Assembly (NCBI GenBank): GCA_030704615.1
Contig: CM060733.1
Span: forward strand, 16,988,001 to 17,052,000
Direction of reading: 5' to 3'
DNA: 64,000 nucleotides
Source: Takakia lepidozioides
Taxonomy: Eukaryota > Streptophyta > Takakiopsida > Takakiales > Takakiaceae
Both the position numbers and the translations under genes were made by a program. Positions 1 to 11,459 of the stretch are shown here, one piece after another. How positions within the stretch are numbered: position 1 is the stretch's first letter; every line of letters begins with the position of its first letter. Below the pieces are notes generated by a model that saw nothing but the letters and a program-made list of their open reading frames with translations, did not search any database and had not been told where the DNA came from.

Positions 1-1445
1 GTGGAGGTGCAGGGAATTGCAGATGACTGGTTAGATTGGCAGTGGCCAATCAGATACTACCTTGCTCATGGTCAGTGCCCACCTAGTTATGGTAAGGAGC
101 AGAGGAAGAGAATCGCTATCAAAGCTTTACCTTATACTATGGTAGGAAGCAGAATGTATAAGCTAGGACCTGATGGAGTACTAAAACGATGCTTGTACCA
201 CCATGAAGTAAATAAAGTTTTGGAGGAAGTTCATAAAGGAGTGGTTGGAGGTCATTTTGGAGAAAAGACTACCAGTAGGAAGATACTACTCGCAGGTTAC
301 TGGTGGCCTACTTTGTTCAAAGATGTACACGAGTATTGTCAGAGTTGTGATGAATGTCAGAGGCTAGGACCTTTGCAGAGATCTGGAAGGATGGCCTTGC
401 ATCCTACAATGCCTACGGAACCATTTCAGAAATGGGGACTAGACTTTGTTGGACCGATTAACCCACCAGCCAAGAATACACGGAACAGATACATAATTAC
501 AGCCACTGATTATACTACGAAGTGGGTGGAAGCTAAAGCTTTGAGGGACAACTCAGCCAAGTCCACAGCAAGGTTCCTGTATGAGAACATACTTACACGA
601 TTTGGCTGTCCCTTAGCATTTATCAGTGATCAGGGAAGTCACTTCATGAATGAGACCATTGAGTTGTTGACTAAAGAGTTCATGATTGTACATAGAAAGA
701 GTACAACATATTACCCACAGGGTAATGGGCAGGCAGAGGCTACCAACAAAATACTATGCACTATCTTGGCTAAGATAGTCAATGCAAACAGAACGGATTA
801 GGATACAAAGCTGCTGACAGCTTTGTGGTCATACAAGACTTCATATAAAGTCACCACTAAGTATACACCATTCCAATTAGTTTATGGTATGGAAGCCTTA
901 CTTCCAGTGGAATTCCTGTTACCTACCATGAGAACGGAGTGGGAAAGAGAATGGAATTGCAAGATTCCATTAAGGTCAGGAAACATGAATTATACCATGT
1001 GGAAGAAGTACGTGATGATGCAGCTGATAATATGACCAGAATTCAGATGAAGAGAAAGGAACAGTTTGATGAAGGCAAGTTAAAGACTTTTAAGACGGGG
1101 GATTTGGTTCTATGGTTGCAGAAGAAAGGAAAGATTAAAGCTTTTAAGCTTAAATCACCATGGAAATGACCTTATGTCATACAAAAGATGTATGATAACA
1201 ACACCGCCATATTACAAACCATTAACAAAGAAATGATGGGAAGAGTCAATGCCAATAAGTTAAAGGGATACAGTGGTATCCATGACAAACCATTGCAGCA
1301 TGATTTGCATGTTGAAACGCAAGAGCAGTCACGGGCTGCACCAGTGTTACCAACGGAGTATGGAGCACTTGTCGCTAGGCCAAGCATATATGACCAGGGC
1401 GGGCGGACAAGGCGAAACACAGCCTGTCACAGCCCATCAAGGTGA
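1..1445 (+). pseudogene. Ty3/gypsy integrase, 3' end of pol (element 1)
   Basis: The element enters from the left edge. The reading frame at 1-801 shows the HHCC zinc-binding part (EVHKGVVGGHFG, then CQSCDECQ). The DDE core follows with GLDFVGPI, ISDQGSHF and GNGQAEATNK, giving the D, D and E residues. The frame is stopped at 799-801 by TAG where relatives have Trp (inferred TGG to TAG), continues at 823 (WSYKTSYK, FQLVYGMEALLPVEF), then slips near 950-1000 into another frame (KTFKTGDLVLWLQKKG, 939-1169), the usual C-terminal tail of plant gypsy integrases. A second stop at 1167-1169 interrupts the tail, which stays readable to about 1445 and runs into the repeat array. The enzyme would join element DNA to the host chromosome in the nucleus. 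This copy is dead: two stops and one frameshift. RT and RNase H must lie left of the window. Confidence 0.9.
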
Positions 1446-1572
1446 AACACAGCCCATCACAGCCCAGCACGGCGCAACACAGCCTATCACAACCTACCAC
1501 CGCGTGTCACAGCCTATCACAGCTTACCACAGTGCATCACAGCCTGTCACAGCTCAACACAGCCTACTAGGG
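1385..1572. repeat. CACAGCC-type minisatellite, left array
   Basis: About a dozen degenerate units built on CACAGCC(C/T)(A/G)TCACAG follow the integrase tail directly. The motif is the reverse complement of the longer GGCTGTGAC array at 4880-5195, so the two arrays face each other across 3.3 kb. Confidence 0.85.
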
Positions 1573-2440
1573 TTACACGATCCATAGAATCAGTGACAGG
1601 TGGACGCACAATAACTTCAGGAAAATGGCTGACAGAAGAAAAGACGGAAACCAGTTTAAAAATAGACACGTGGAAGTCAGGGCGCGACACACAGCTGAGA
1701 AGGAAGTGCAAGAACAGGTGTCATCAAGAAAGAGGACAAGAATGGCCGTCAAAATACCTAATGAGCGTGTCAAATTGGATGAAAGGCGGGCCCATTAATG
1801 AATACGGAAAAAGGGGAACGGAACAAACGGCAAGTACAGAAAAGCGAAGATCTTGTCACATGTGTGATCCTAGTGGACTATCCAGCAGGGAAAGTCCACT
1901 AAAGAAAATGAAATCTAAAATCCAGTCACAGCGGTTACAGCCAATAGAAAGCCAGAGAAAGGATCAAGAGATTGGAGGGAAATTAAGCGCAAGAGGCGCC
2001 GTCGTTCTGAGTAACGGGCGTCTCGCCAGGACAAACCATCAATGCTATAGCTTGGAAACTATGGAGGAACTAACAGACTATACGCTCGCAATATTACTTA
2101 CGCAGTGGCATAGACACGAAAGAACAGAGCGGAGCTTTTCTCTTGATCGATGCTTGCAAGCTCCACAGGCTTACAAGAAATTACCCATAGCTTTTTGTGG
2201 CAACCATACGTTTATGCTTTGTGCACTACAGGCATTTTTGCAGTTGTTACAGCCAAAACATTTATGTGGGTCTAAAATGAAGAGAGTGAGAGGAATGGAG
2301 GAAATCAGGGTGAAGAGCACCACAATTCTGCAGAAACAAACGATTGCTACCCCACAGGCGATACAGATACTGAAGGAGTTGAGATTGCAAGGATTGCAAA
2401 GCATAGATTGGACATTACACCATAGACAGTACATGTTACA
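1573..2440 (+). other. Open but unrecognised stretch of element 1
   Basis: A frame is open from 1593 to 2483. It is rich in Lys, Arg, Gln and Glu and shows no domain I recognise. A good splice acceptor (TTACAATTTTGCAG) ends at 2455, so part of this stretch may be leader or intron of the accessory ORF that follows, not coding sequence. Its composition continues that of the flanking retroelement. Confidence 0.35.
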
Positions 2441-2443
2441 ATT

Positions 2444-3241
2444 TTGCAGAACTTTGAGCCAAGGACAGGAACAACAACGGTGAAGGGAGTTGAATTAGTA
2501 ATTACTCCCCTATACCTCCAGCAATTGTTTCGATTGCCAGCAGGTCAGGTGCATGTGGAGGAGCACAGGGCAAGACTGCAAATAGGGGACTTATTCCAAG
2601 AAGGGAGTTTCTTTAAAACTCAGGGTTATGCTTGTACCAAGGCCGTGTACCCAGGGCTAAAGGAGGTAGGCCAGGTATTGAACGTTCTGATTGCCATGAA
2701 ACAGAACCAATAGTATTTGAGCAGATCTTTCACGAAGGAAATACTCAAAGCCCTGAAAGGACAAGAGGTAGAATGGGCGGACATAATGTACAACGCACTG
2801 GTAGAGGAGATGAAAAGATTACAAGGTACTACCGCAAAGTCTCCTATCATAGTGTCTGGCCCAATCATTGCTCAAATAATTCTTGATTCTGGCATACTTG
2901 ATGCGCAAGAAAGAAAGGAGATGGGAGTGTTTGAGCCAGAAACCACTGCAATGGAAGAGCAAGGCTCTTCACACAGTGAGGGTGGACTAGCAGGGCAACC
3001 CGAGACTAAGAGGCAGAGACGGGGAAAGACTGTAGTGGCGGATCCACTGGCTTCACGGATTCCGCATGATAATGTTTCCCAAGCTCATGTGAAGGGGCAC
3101 AGCAGCACAAAGAACTGCTATTACTGGAAGCAGGACCTTCAGAGAGGGAGGAGGAAGTTACTTCAGTATCACAACCATCACAGCCAGCTGATCGGCTTGT
3201 CACAAGGTTACAAGTTGTCCATGCAGCTCAACCAGAAATAA
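2444..3241 (+). pseudogene. Accessory ORF of element 1, N-terminal part
   Basis: One frame runs from about 2444 to 3241 with a single TAG at 2711-2713. It starts with KGVELVITPLYLQQLFRLP, which resembles the amphipathic beginning of the putative plant transposon protein domain found in extra ORFs of some gypsy elements (family comparison from memory, tentative). It continues with a helical block (VEWADIMYNALVEEMKRL, IIAQIILDSGILDAQERKE) and a low-complexity basic stretch (ETKRQRRGKTVV). It lies downstream of integrase, where Athila/Ogre-like elements carry additional or envelope-like ORFs. No membrane segment is visible, so I do not call it an envelope protein. A one-base slip near 3250 joins it to the next segment. 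Confidence 0.45.
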
Positions 3242-3245
3242 TTGA

Positions 3246-4860
3246 TTTGGAAAAGAAGGGTTAGATATTCCAACTACAGAACAGATAGTGGCAGAAATTG
3301 AGAAGGGGGACCTTCTCTATGAATATTCTGGTCTGGTCAAGGAGACAGAGATTCCAGAGGTGCAGCAGTTGCCCAAGGGAAATCCTGAGGTGCATATAAT
3401 ACACACACCTGTGTCGGAGGTACCACAGGCAGAAGGTCATGACACTGCAGCACCGGTGATAGATGAAATGGTTCAGGAAGAAAATCCGGTGGGACAATGG
3501 CCTGAGTGGTTCGTGAGACATCACACTGTTGAGGATCAGGAGGAACAGCAGCAACCTCACCATGATGACCCTCAACAGGCAATGCTGATGAGTTCCATAG
3601 GCAGGACACTTAATTTGTTGGGGACTTATGTCAAATCCCATGTTCCAACTACCCAATTGACAGCCTTGAGAGAGGAACTCAAGAAGGAGTTTGAGGCTCG
3701 ACTAGCCACTGAGTGTGCAAACAAGGTCGATGAGGAGGTCACTCTCAAGATGCAGCAAGACTTGGAGAATACAGAAGCGGATTTGCAATTGGCCAATGAA
3801 CAATTGATTGAGGCAGGCCTCGCGCAAGACCAGTTGCACGAAGCACATAAGCAACAGCTATACCAAATGCAGGTACAGCATGAAAGCAAGTTGCAAGAAG
3901 TGAATGCACTACATATGGAGTTGCAGACAGTGCATGACAGGATGGCCATACAATGTGCTACACTCACAACTATGCTTGACCAAACTACAAAAGAAATAAA
4001 CAGTCAAGCAGAAAAAAGTATGAAGGCAGAAGCAGAGAATGTTGAGCAAATGAAACTCATTGTCGACATGAAGAATACAATCTGTCGCAATGATGATACT
4101 TTCAAGCAATACAGGCAGATTGAAGCTGATCAAGAGAAGCACATCGTGGAGTTGCAACAAACGATCATGGCCAATAGAAATGAAATCGCGGTCAATAACA
4201 AGGCTTGGAAGGAAGCCAATAATCTACTTGCTGCCTACGCAAATTTGGTTGAACCTCATGCGAAGCACATGGAGGTTTTACAAGCGCGCTTTCTGAGTTA
4301 TTCCAGTGGGGATCATTGGGTCTTACCTTCAGTGCCACCTCATATGTACCTATATGAGGCAAAAATTATGATGCAAAGGATTCTCAATTCGTTCATGGTT
4401 TCAAGCGGCCTGGAACAATTTGTCAACACAGAAATTCGGCATTGATGATATTTTCTATAAGGGACATGTGGCATGGAAATACTTGCACGCTGCACAAGTA
4501 ATTGGTACCCCACTCACATGGACAGACAAGGAGCTCAGTGTCTACACCAATTTTGCTGTTCAGCGGTTACAACAAGTTGTAAAATATAAACTTCCAGACA
4601 TGGTAGGACAACATTGTATGCCCCAGAGGATTCCACAAAAAGTTCAAAAATTAAAACACCTGAGAGGCGATGAGGATTCTGATACAACTGTTTCTTCAAC
4701 GGATTCTTTTGACATGGGAGAAGACTATGCAATTCAGATGGCAGAGAAGAAGCGACGGGGGTTTCCTATGCCTGAAAGGTTACCTCGATATCAGCCTCCA
4801 GAGGGCCTCACTTATCCAGGAAGTGTTCTTTGCAGGTGTTGTTCCCCACAGTCGTTCCCT
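3246..4860 (+). pseudogene. Accessory ORF of element 1, coiled-coil part
   Basis: The frame readable from 3246 to 4445 contains an acidic Pro/Gln-rich segment and then about 200 residues of heptad-like sequence from about 3650 to 4210 (for example LREELKKEFEARLATE and LENTEADLQLANEQLIEAG). The protein then slips by one base near 4420-4440 and goes on in another frame to about 4840 (GIDDIFYKGHVAWKYLHAAQ, then an acidic Ser/Thr patch and KKRRGFPMPERLPRYQPP). Together with 2444-3241 this was probably one protein of roughly 800 residues. I do not recognise the family. Its place after integrase and before the right-hand minisatellite suggests a structural or trans-acting element protein rather than a host gene. 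It is broken here by at least two frameshifts and one stop. Confidence 0.5.
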
Positions 4861-4879
4861 GTCCTGCTCTCCGTTCCCT

Positions 4880-5195
4880 ATGATCGTGACAGCTGTGTCA
4901 AGCTGTGACTGGCTGTGTGAAACTGTGACGGGCTGTGACTGGCTGTGCGACTGTGTTTGGCTGTGTCGGGCTGTGACTGGCTGTGTGGTTGTGTCGGCTG
5001 TGACGGGCTGTGTTGGCTGTGATGGCTGTGTCGGCTGTGACGGGCTGTGTTGGCTGTTTGGCTATGTCGGGCTGTGATGAGCTGTGCTGACTGTGTCTGG
5101 CTGTGTCGGCTGTGACGACTGTGATGGGCTGTGTTGGCTGTGTCGGCTGTGACGACTGTGACGGGCTGTGTTGGACTGTGACGGACTGTGTAACC
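4880..5195. repeat. GGCTGTGAC-type minisatellite, right array
   Basis: About 25 degenerate units of GGCTGTG(A/T)C with spacers such as TGG, GGG or TTT occupy this stretch. Any open frame across it (runs of C, D, W, V) is produced by the repeat and is not a gene. It is the inverted partner of 1385-1572. Confidence 0.9.
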
Positions 5196-6047
5196 CCCCT
5201 CTACAGTGCGCTGCTGTCACCCCTAAGGCTCCTGTTGGTCTCAGTCTGTGCAAAAATTAAGGGTACCCTACAGATCCCGTATAAGTGTCTGAGTCCCAGA
5301 CAGTCCTCTAACATTACCCCTTCCCCTCTCAAAAAGCCGTGTCCTCACGGTTTACTGATTGCGATTAGCAAACCTTTGTGAGTGAGCACCTTTCTGACGT
5401 TGAGAGTTTCGTGGTGGACTGTGTGTACGAGCCCGAGGTCTGTCACTGGTTGACGGAGAACATGTTAGTTCACGGACGACGATTAGTGAGGGAAACGGTT
5501 AGAGCCACGGGTAGGAAGATAAAGGGAGAAGCAAGGACTGAGAGAGGGGGATTCTTGGAAGCACTTCACGGGGGGATGACTTCTTGGGGGTCATGCATGA
5601 GAGGAGATCGGGCGGAGAGAAGAATGGAAGCAAAGATGGAGAGCACGACAAAGATGGAGAGATGATTAGTAGATGCTTGTTATATGCAAAGCTGTAGTGA
5701 TATTGTAGAGCAGATTATAGACACAATGGCTTTGGCCTGATACCTGATAAATCATAATCTGATACTTATACGATACAATCACACTGTGTAGAGAGATCTG
5801 AGTGAAGCTGTGGAATGAATGGATGAGTTGATGGAAACCGATAGATTGATGAAGCAAACTGATACTTAATTATCAATGATAAGGTAGCTAAGATGAATGC
5901 GGAAAGGGAAACAAATAGGAAACACCCCCATGATACACTAGCTGTAGGTCATGACTGATTGTTTTGCGCGGGCTGAGTACTTAGAGATTTCCAACTCTTC
6001 TATCTTGGAGTTTCCGCCTCGGATAGTGAAGGGATGGGTGAGTAAAA
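5196..6047. other. Gene-free stretch, probable LTR or element flank
   Basis: No coding signal is convincing. The part at 5290-5370 (ACCCCTTCCCCTCTCAAAAAGCC followed by GTCCTCACGG, split here for length) resembles the C/T-rich leader found in LTRs of plant gypsy elements, so the LTR of element 1 may lie here. I cannot place its ends because the partner LTR is outside the window. The remainder is AT-rich with scattered GATGAA words. Confidence 0.35.
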
Positions 6048-6175
6048 GCCGCGCGACAGAGCGCGTGAGCGCAATTGCGCTCACACCACGTCACCTTGCG
6101 CAAATGCCACGTCACGGGGCTCACTCCACGTCATCACACGTGAAGGCCGCGTCACCACGCGCCCAGAAAGAAGTG
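6048..6175. repeat. CACGTCA cluster 1
   Basis: Four CCACGTCA/ACGTCA words lie within 125 bp of GC-rich sequence, including the short palindrome GAGCGCAATTGCGCTC at 6068-6083. A similar cluster with the same neighbour type (a short-unit array on its right) is at 16155-16370. This suggests subterminal regions of related transposons. Confidence 0.6.
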
Positions 6176-6242
6176 GAGTGTATTCCCGCGGATTGGCACC
6201 ATTTACCGCGGAAACAAACTGGACGACATAATAAAAGGCATT

Positions 6243-6600
6243 GAATAAAGGATGGATGAATGTACAGTTGGATGATAAACAGATGGATGAGTGTGAAAAA
6301 TGAATGTAGATGGATGACTGAGGGATGGATAAGAGTAAAATGGATGAATGTATAATGGATGTTGAGCATTGACAAAAATTCATGACAGGAAGATGCATGA
6401 CCAAAACTTTTGACGAATGCACAACGTATATGAAATGAGTGTGGAAGGTTTGTGGGGTGGATTAAAGAGTACATAGGATGAATGTACAATGGATGTTGAA
6501 CAAAAGAAAAAATTCATGAATGAAGCACGCATGAATACACTGCAGATGAAAGCACAATGGATATGAGAAGAGTCAGGGAGGTTTGTGAGATGGATTCATA
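6243..6600. repeat. ATGGATGAATG short-unit array
   Basis: Degenerate repeats of ATGGATGAATGTA are spread over 350 bp, more ordered at 6250-6360 and around 6475-6495. The long open frames on the minus strand here, rich in H, S, I and P, are a by-product of the repeat. Confidence 0.7.
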
Positions 6601-6725
6601 CATATTGCAATTTAAATGAAAGTTGATTCTGTGATTATTATTTGTTCTAAAGGAACAGCTACGGTGGAGGAAGGGGATTCAACGTTTTCCAGATAGTATG
6701 AAAATGAATATTAAAAGAATACAGT

Positions 6726-9700
6726 TCAGTCTGACTCAGAGTCAGTACAATGTATCCCCGCTTCCACTGCATCTAAGTCTAAGTATTTTAGAACACCGGA
6801 TCCACGCTGGATACACCTACGGCTGGCCACTAAAAAGTCAGGGGATAGGGACTCGGCCGCGTGAAGTGCCATTGCTTCGGCATAAACAGGAAGCAGAAAA
6901 TTGGAAAGGGGGCTGTCGAAAACAGACTCGCCAGAAATGACTGTATCTCCTGAAGATCCACCGCTGCCTTTCCTGAAAGACAGCCTGAAAAAGTTATTAC
7001 TGTAACTTTGATGTTGTTGAGAAATTGAGTATGGCTCCCAAAGAGGGTTTAGCACTTACTCACATGAAAAGTCGTTGTCGACCTGCTTATCTTCAGGATC
7101 GTCATCATTTCGAATTTGAATCCGATCAGTCTGTGTGCCTGAAGTGGAGCCAAACAAAAGGGGGAGGAGCACTGTGTTATAGAGGTCAGAATCACCCTCC
7201 ATGCCAAAAAGGCTTCTTCCGCTTGCCTTGTATGCATGGTAAGTTGCTCCTGCACCAGACAGGAGAACATGAACAGTTTGGTGGGGGGGATTTAAGCAGA
7301 TAAAACTGTTGAAAGAAAACCAATTCGGAAGGGAAAGAACGAACTGTGGACACAGAAAGATCGACCACCCGTGCAGAACGGTGGCTGCATGACTCCAGCA
7401 GTATTTGCATGAAGGCTGGGGACTTTTCCTTTGCACCTCTCCAGGGAGTGCCATCTGGTCTCTTCAGAGTCTGACTGGACTGCATGAAGTTGTACAAAAT
7501 GTCATCGACATGGGGCTCATAGGGGGGGTTGACGAAACAACCCTGGTCAGAAATCTCAAAGCTGCGGATGGAGGATGGTGTCTTTGAGGTGCGAATCCTC
7601 CGCAGGCAAATCGCCTCGAACATCCTCGTTTGCCAAAGATAGCAGGTTAGTGTGGTAAACACAATCTTTAGTGGAAGTGTGTACATCGGCTATTCAGAAC
7701 TCAGACACAAAAAAATCATGAATCGGTGATGATCGGTGTCGATCATAACACATTCTACTAGAGTAGAGCTGCAGAGAACATTGAATCTCATCATGAAAGC
7801 ACAAGCAGAAGGGAGACGGCATACCAGCTGACCAGGGAAACCCCCTTTCACAAGGTAGAGGCTGTTCACACAATTCCATGTGCGCAAAACTTCAAACCCT
7901 GAAGACTTGAGGTATGATGCCAATGCCCGACGACTATCATTGTCACATGACTGAAAAAGCAGAAGTGTCCCTGCATCAGACAGGAAGTTGTTACAGAACC
8001 CGAACACCCAACTCCAGTAGTTGTCCTCAAATTTGTTCCAGCCTGGCGTCTTGCCCTTTGGAAGAACTTTTGGCACAGCCTGGCCATCCGGGATGTCGAG
8101 AATGACAATGTCGGCCGCATAAGTTTTCTGCACACCGCACACGAAGGTGGGACCTGTGCTCACCTACAACAGACATGTTTTTTATAAGAACGATGGCAAG
8201 AATGTTTTCAAAGAACGAGACTGAAATACTGCCAACGAAACTTTCAGAGAAAAATGAAAGAAATTGGAATTCTCACCAGATTGAGGAATGAGATTATATT
8301 GTCGCAGGTAGGGGATGGCACCCCAGTGTATCCTCTCTTTCGACTCTGCATCATCGATAGCCAACCCTCATTAACAATTTTCATCTCTCCTGCCGAATCA
8401 GAACGGAAGGGTGTGGCTTGGCATCGAACACGCACTGAACAGTGCAGGTATATCTTCCAGCAGTAAAGTCCTGCCCACTCTCCATCTCCTTTTCTTTCTC
8501 CTTCCCCTTGTCCTTTTCCTTCTCTTTGGACTTGACTTTGTCCTTTGGCTTTGCTGGTGAGATGGCTATGACATCAACAGCCTTGTCTTTTGGTTTGCGG
8601 ACCGCCTTCTTTCCCTTCTGCGGCGTTCCCTGAGCATCAGGCTCCTTGGCAGCCAATGTTGCTATGTTTTGTTGGTACTCTTCGTCAGTAAAAGGCGCCA
8701 GCATCTCAGCGTTATTGTTCAAGTATTTCATATGCTGTTCTTGAAAGGTCGTGTGCTCCGGTGGGCAGTCAAGGTACCACCCACAGTCTCTGAAGTGAGA
8801 AGGACTCCAGTCCTTCAATATCCCTGCAGTATACATGGTTGGATTGTTTGCAGGGTCCGACCACATGTCAAGATAGTCTGGAATTCCGCTCAGGTGATTT
8901 CCTTCCATAAGCACATATTTCGTGTACCTGAAAAAATGAGATAAATCCCAACCCACAAAAGCGCTCAGTGAGTAAGATGCAAGTAGAACAGAAATGAAAT
9001 AATAATTGGGCGATACATAGTCGATCTGCTATGTTGTTCCTCCAGATCAGAGGGGCCACCCAAACGTTCCCTGATACGAAATGTTGCCGGCACTAGAAAA
9101 GACATGTCGTTACTGGATACCTAATAATATCTAATGGTATATTATCCAAATACCCGTCCCTGTTCTCTCTTCTTCGGAGTCTAGCTTCGCCCCTTGGTAA
9201 CTTTGGGAGGACCAAAAAGAGAAAGGATAAGTGAAAAAAAAGTGAAGGGGATGGAGGGGGGAAGAGCTCCGCTCGTATGGCGAAGCCTTACTAAGGGCGT
9301 AGCCGGAGGGCTGAGTGAAAAAAACATAGATTGAAATGGCTCTGAGAACTTCTTCAAGGACCTTTCAGGACCACACGACTGCTCCAGATGTGAATGTCGT
9401 CAACGCCATTCAAAACATTCAATTCAATGATACTGTAAATACACCCTAATCCAGGTGAATGCAAACTATATATCGTTTTGGAATGACACAGACATAGAAG
9501 TGAATGTCATCAACGACATTCACTAATCAAGCCTAATTATTCCTCAAATGAAGCAAAATCACAGGATGGAAATCATAAACTCGAGAAAGAAACCCTCCAG
9601 GAAAACTCAATGCACATTCATAACGAACATATCACTGAGGACCTCACAACAACACTGTATGTGAATGGCGTCAACGCCATTCACAAAAATACCAAAAAGA

Positions 9701-11459
9701 AACCAATTACTTAGCTCCCAATCCATGTAAATTCAAATTGTCGCTGTTGAATAATACAAACACAGAAGTGAATGTCGTCAACGACATTCACTTTGGATTT
9801 CTCATAACAGAGCTTATCAAGCCTCCAGATTCCTCGCAAGAGGCAAAAACAATGCAGAACAACTGAATGTCTGCATTGACATTCAGCAAAATGAAGTGAG
9901 GAACCCTCACTGTAACCTCTATGGACATTACAAAAATTTACATAACTCTGAGGACCTCTCAACAACTCCGGATGTGAATGTCGTCAACGCCATTCAAGGA
10001 CATTATCAATTCTAATCAGGGACACTATAATTACACCCTTAGATCCTAACCAGGTGAATTCATATACTCGCTTAAGAATGACTCAGACAAAGAAGTGAAT
10101 GTCGTCAACGACATTCAATCTGGATCTATGATTGCAATCCTTATGAAGCCACATTTTTTCCCAAAAAAAGTAGTAGAGTTTCAAGTATGACATTGCACCT
10201 GTACACAACTCGCATCATGGCCCACTCTCCTCCAACCTGACTGTCAAAGTCGTTGGACCGTAAAATGTTACCATCTTTGGAGAACTCCCGGAAAAAACAG
10301 TATCTCCAGGTGAGACCTCTCCACTTCATTATGTATGCCTCCAATGACATTTGGGGAGGGGAAACAATCGAAATGTTCAGGTCCTTCAAAGTCTGATCCA
10401 GCACAATGACGGCGCGCTTTTCGAGCTGCAAATAGTATATTTGTCAGAATTGCAAATAAGATACTCATCACATACTTGAAGAGAAGAAAACAGCATGTTT
10501 GAATACACACCTGACTCCAAAATGTAGCCTTGTGAATCTAGTTATCAAACACCAAATCACTGATTCCTTCCACCTTTGTGCCAGGCTGTATGGTGCTCTT
10601 TGGGAACTGATTCAAGTCCTTTACTGTTTGATCTGAGTTCCATATCTCCAGCCACCTTATTTTTGTTTGTGGGTCGACCATCGATATGGCCAGCCGGTGC
10701 AATTTCTCCTGCTGCATCTCCAAACTGTCCTCCTGAAAACAAGCTTGTCATCATTCTGAATATTGGATGTTTTTGTTCTGCACCACGGGTGCCCGTCGTG
10801 TTTCTTGTCCATTCCATGCATCATGATTGTTACATCTCCAACTCGCGGAGGAGGAGGCAGCTCAAATAGGATATCGCCATCAAAAGTCTCCGGGAAGAAC
10901 TTCACAGGCGCCTGCTTCAAAGATTCCCAATCAATTCCCCGCAACTCACTTTTGAATCCAGCCATTCCTCCCATCGCCCGCAATTTTGGAATGACACTAC
11001 AAATCTCTTCATCATCAGCTTCTCCAACCACAGTAGGAAGGACTGGATTTGAAATATGTCATCATCGGAAGAATCCGAAAGCTCAACGATTGGAGTGGAG
11101 GACGTCTGTTCTTTTTTCACCACCACCTCCCTCTTGTCTTCAACGACCGAAGCAGCAGTCCCGGGTGTCACATATGACCCAAGGGACTTTCGCCGAGGCT
11201 CCCCAAGTACTCTGTATCGACCATGACGCACTCTCCACTGGCTGATATGAGCCGTCTCATCACGGTTTTGGAAAGAGTATTTCAACAACTTCCCTTTAAG
11301 ATCGTACACCTCTTTCTCCAAAAAGATGGAGCCATTCTGCAGCTGAAAACGGGTAGCCAAGACATGTTCCAGAACAATTGCAAATCCATTGTCAAGGACT
11401 TCCTGGGAGAACGGCACTGGTTTGTCGTCAGAGAAGAACTCCGCTTCAGAGGAAGCCAT
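6726..11459 (-). pseudogene. Multi-exon protein with beta-class N6/N4-type methyltransferase fold, decayed
   Basis: I place the start at the ATG ending at 11459. Segments are 11459-10511, about 10425-10140, 8937-about 8250, 8163-about 7850, about 7650-7340, 7242-7052 and about 6980-6726 (TGA at 6728-6726). The middle holds a lysine/glutamate-rich linker (KSKEKEKDKGKEKEKE). The C-terminal half reads in the permuted order of beta-class amino-methyltransferases. First comes a motif IV-like ADIVILDIPDG with the strand LSDAGTLLLFQSC and the helix-strand FEVLRTWNCVNSLYLVK. Then come TPWRGAKEKSP and the SAM-binding motif I-like RVVDLSVST, which resumes after an intron as GATYHAYKASGRSLFGMEGD. The catalytic site reads DIPD in place of the usual (D/N)PP(Y/W). 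Decay signs are frameshifts near 11060, 10738 and 8370-8400, a TAG where the frame expects a residue near 10527, and a donor at 7338 that reads ACAGTT. The gene diverges from the transposase gene at 12301. Family call is by motif pattern only. Confidence 0.6.
9391..10117. repeat. Seven 22-bp near-palindromes in the large intron of the methyltransferase-like gene
   Basis: Copies start at 9391, 9501, 9662, 9769, 9864, 9975 and 10096. The ideal form has arms TGAATGTCGT and ACGACATTCA around a two-base centre. The copy at 9769 is perfect in this form. The copy at 9662 has compensating changes (TGAATGGCGT and ACGCCATTCA) and is also perfectly paired. Six of the seven lie pairwise in three diverged copies of a longer unit of about 270-320 bp (beginning near 9320, 9600 and 9925). 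Confidence 0.9.

Noticed and set aside
2444-4860. Envelope protein of an errantivirus-like element
   Set aside because: No signal peptide, membrane span or fusion-type motif is visible; a coiled coil alone does not support an envelope.
4670-5381. Cys/Asp/Trp-rich proteins in the GGCTGTG array
   Set aside because: The composition is dictated by the repeat in every frame.
6081-6489. Long His/Ser/Ile-rich minus-strand frames
   Set aside because: Produced by the ATGGATGAATG array; no domain and no splice support.
9391-10117. CRISPR-like array of palindromic repeats with spacers of about 90-140 bp
   Set aside because: Spacing is irregular, some spacers are copies of each other, and the sequence is an intron-containing nuclear locus with no cas genes.
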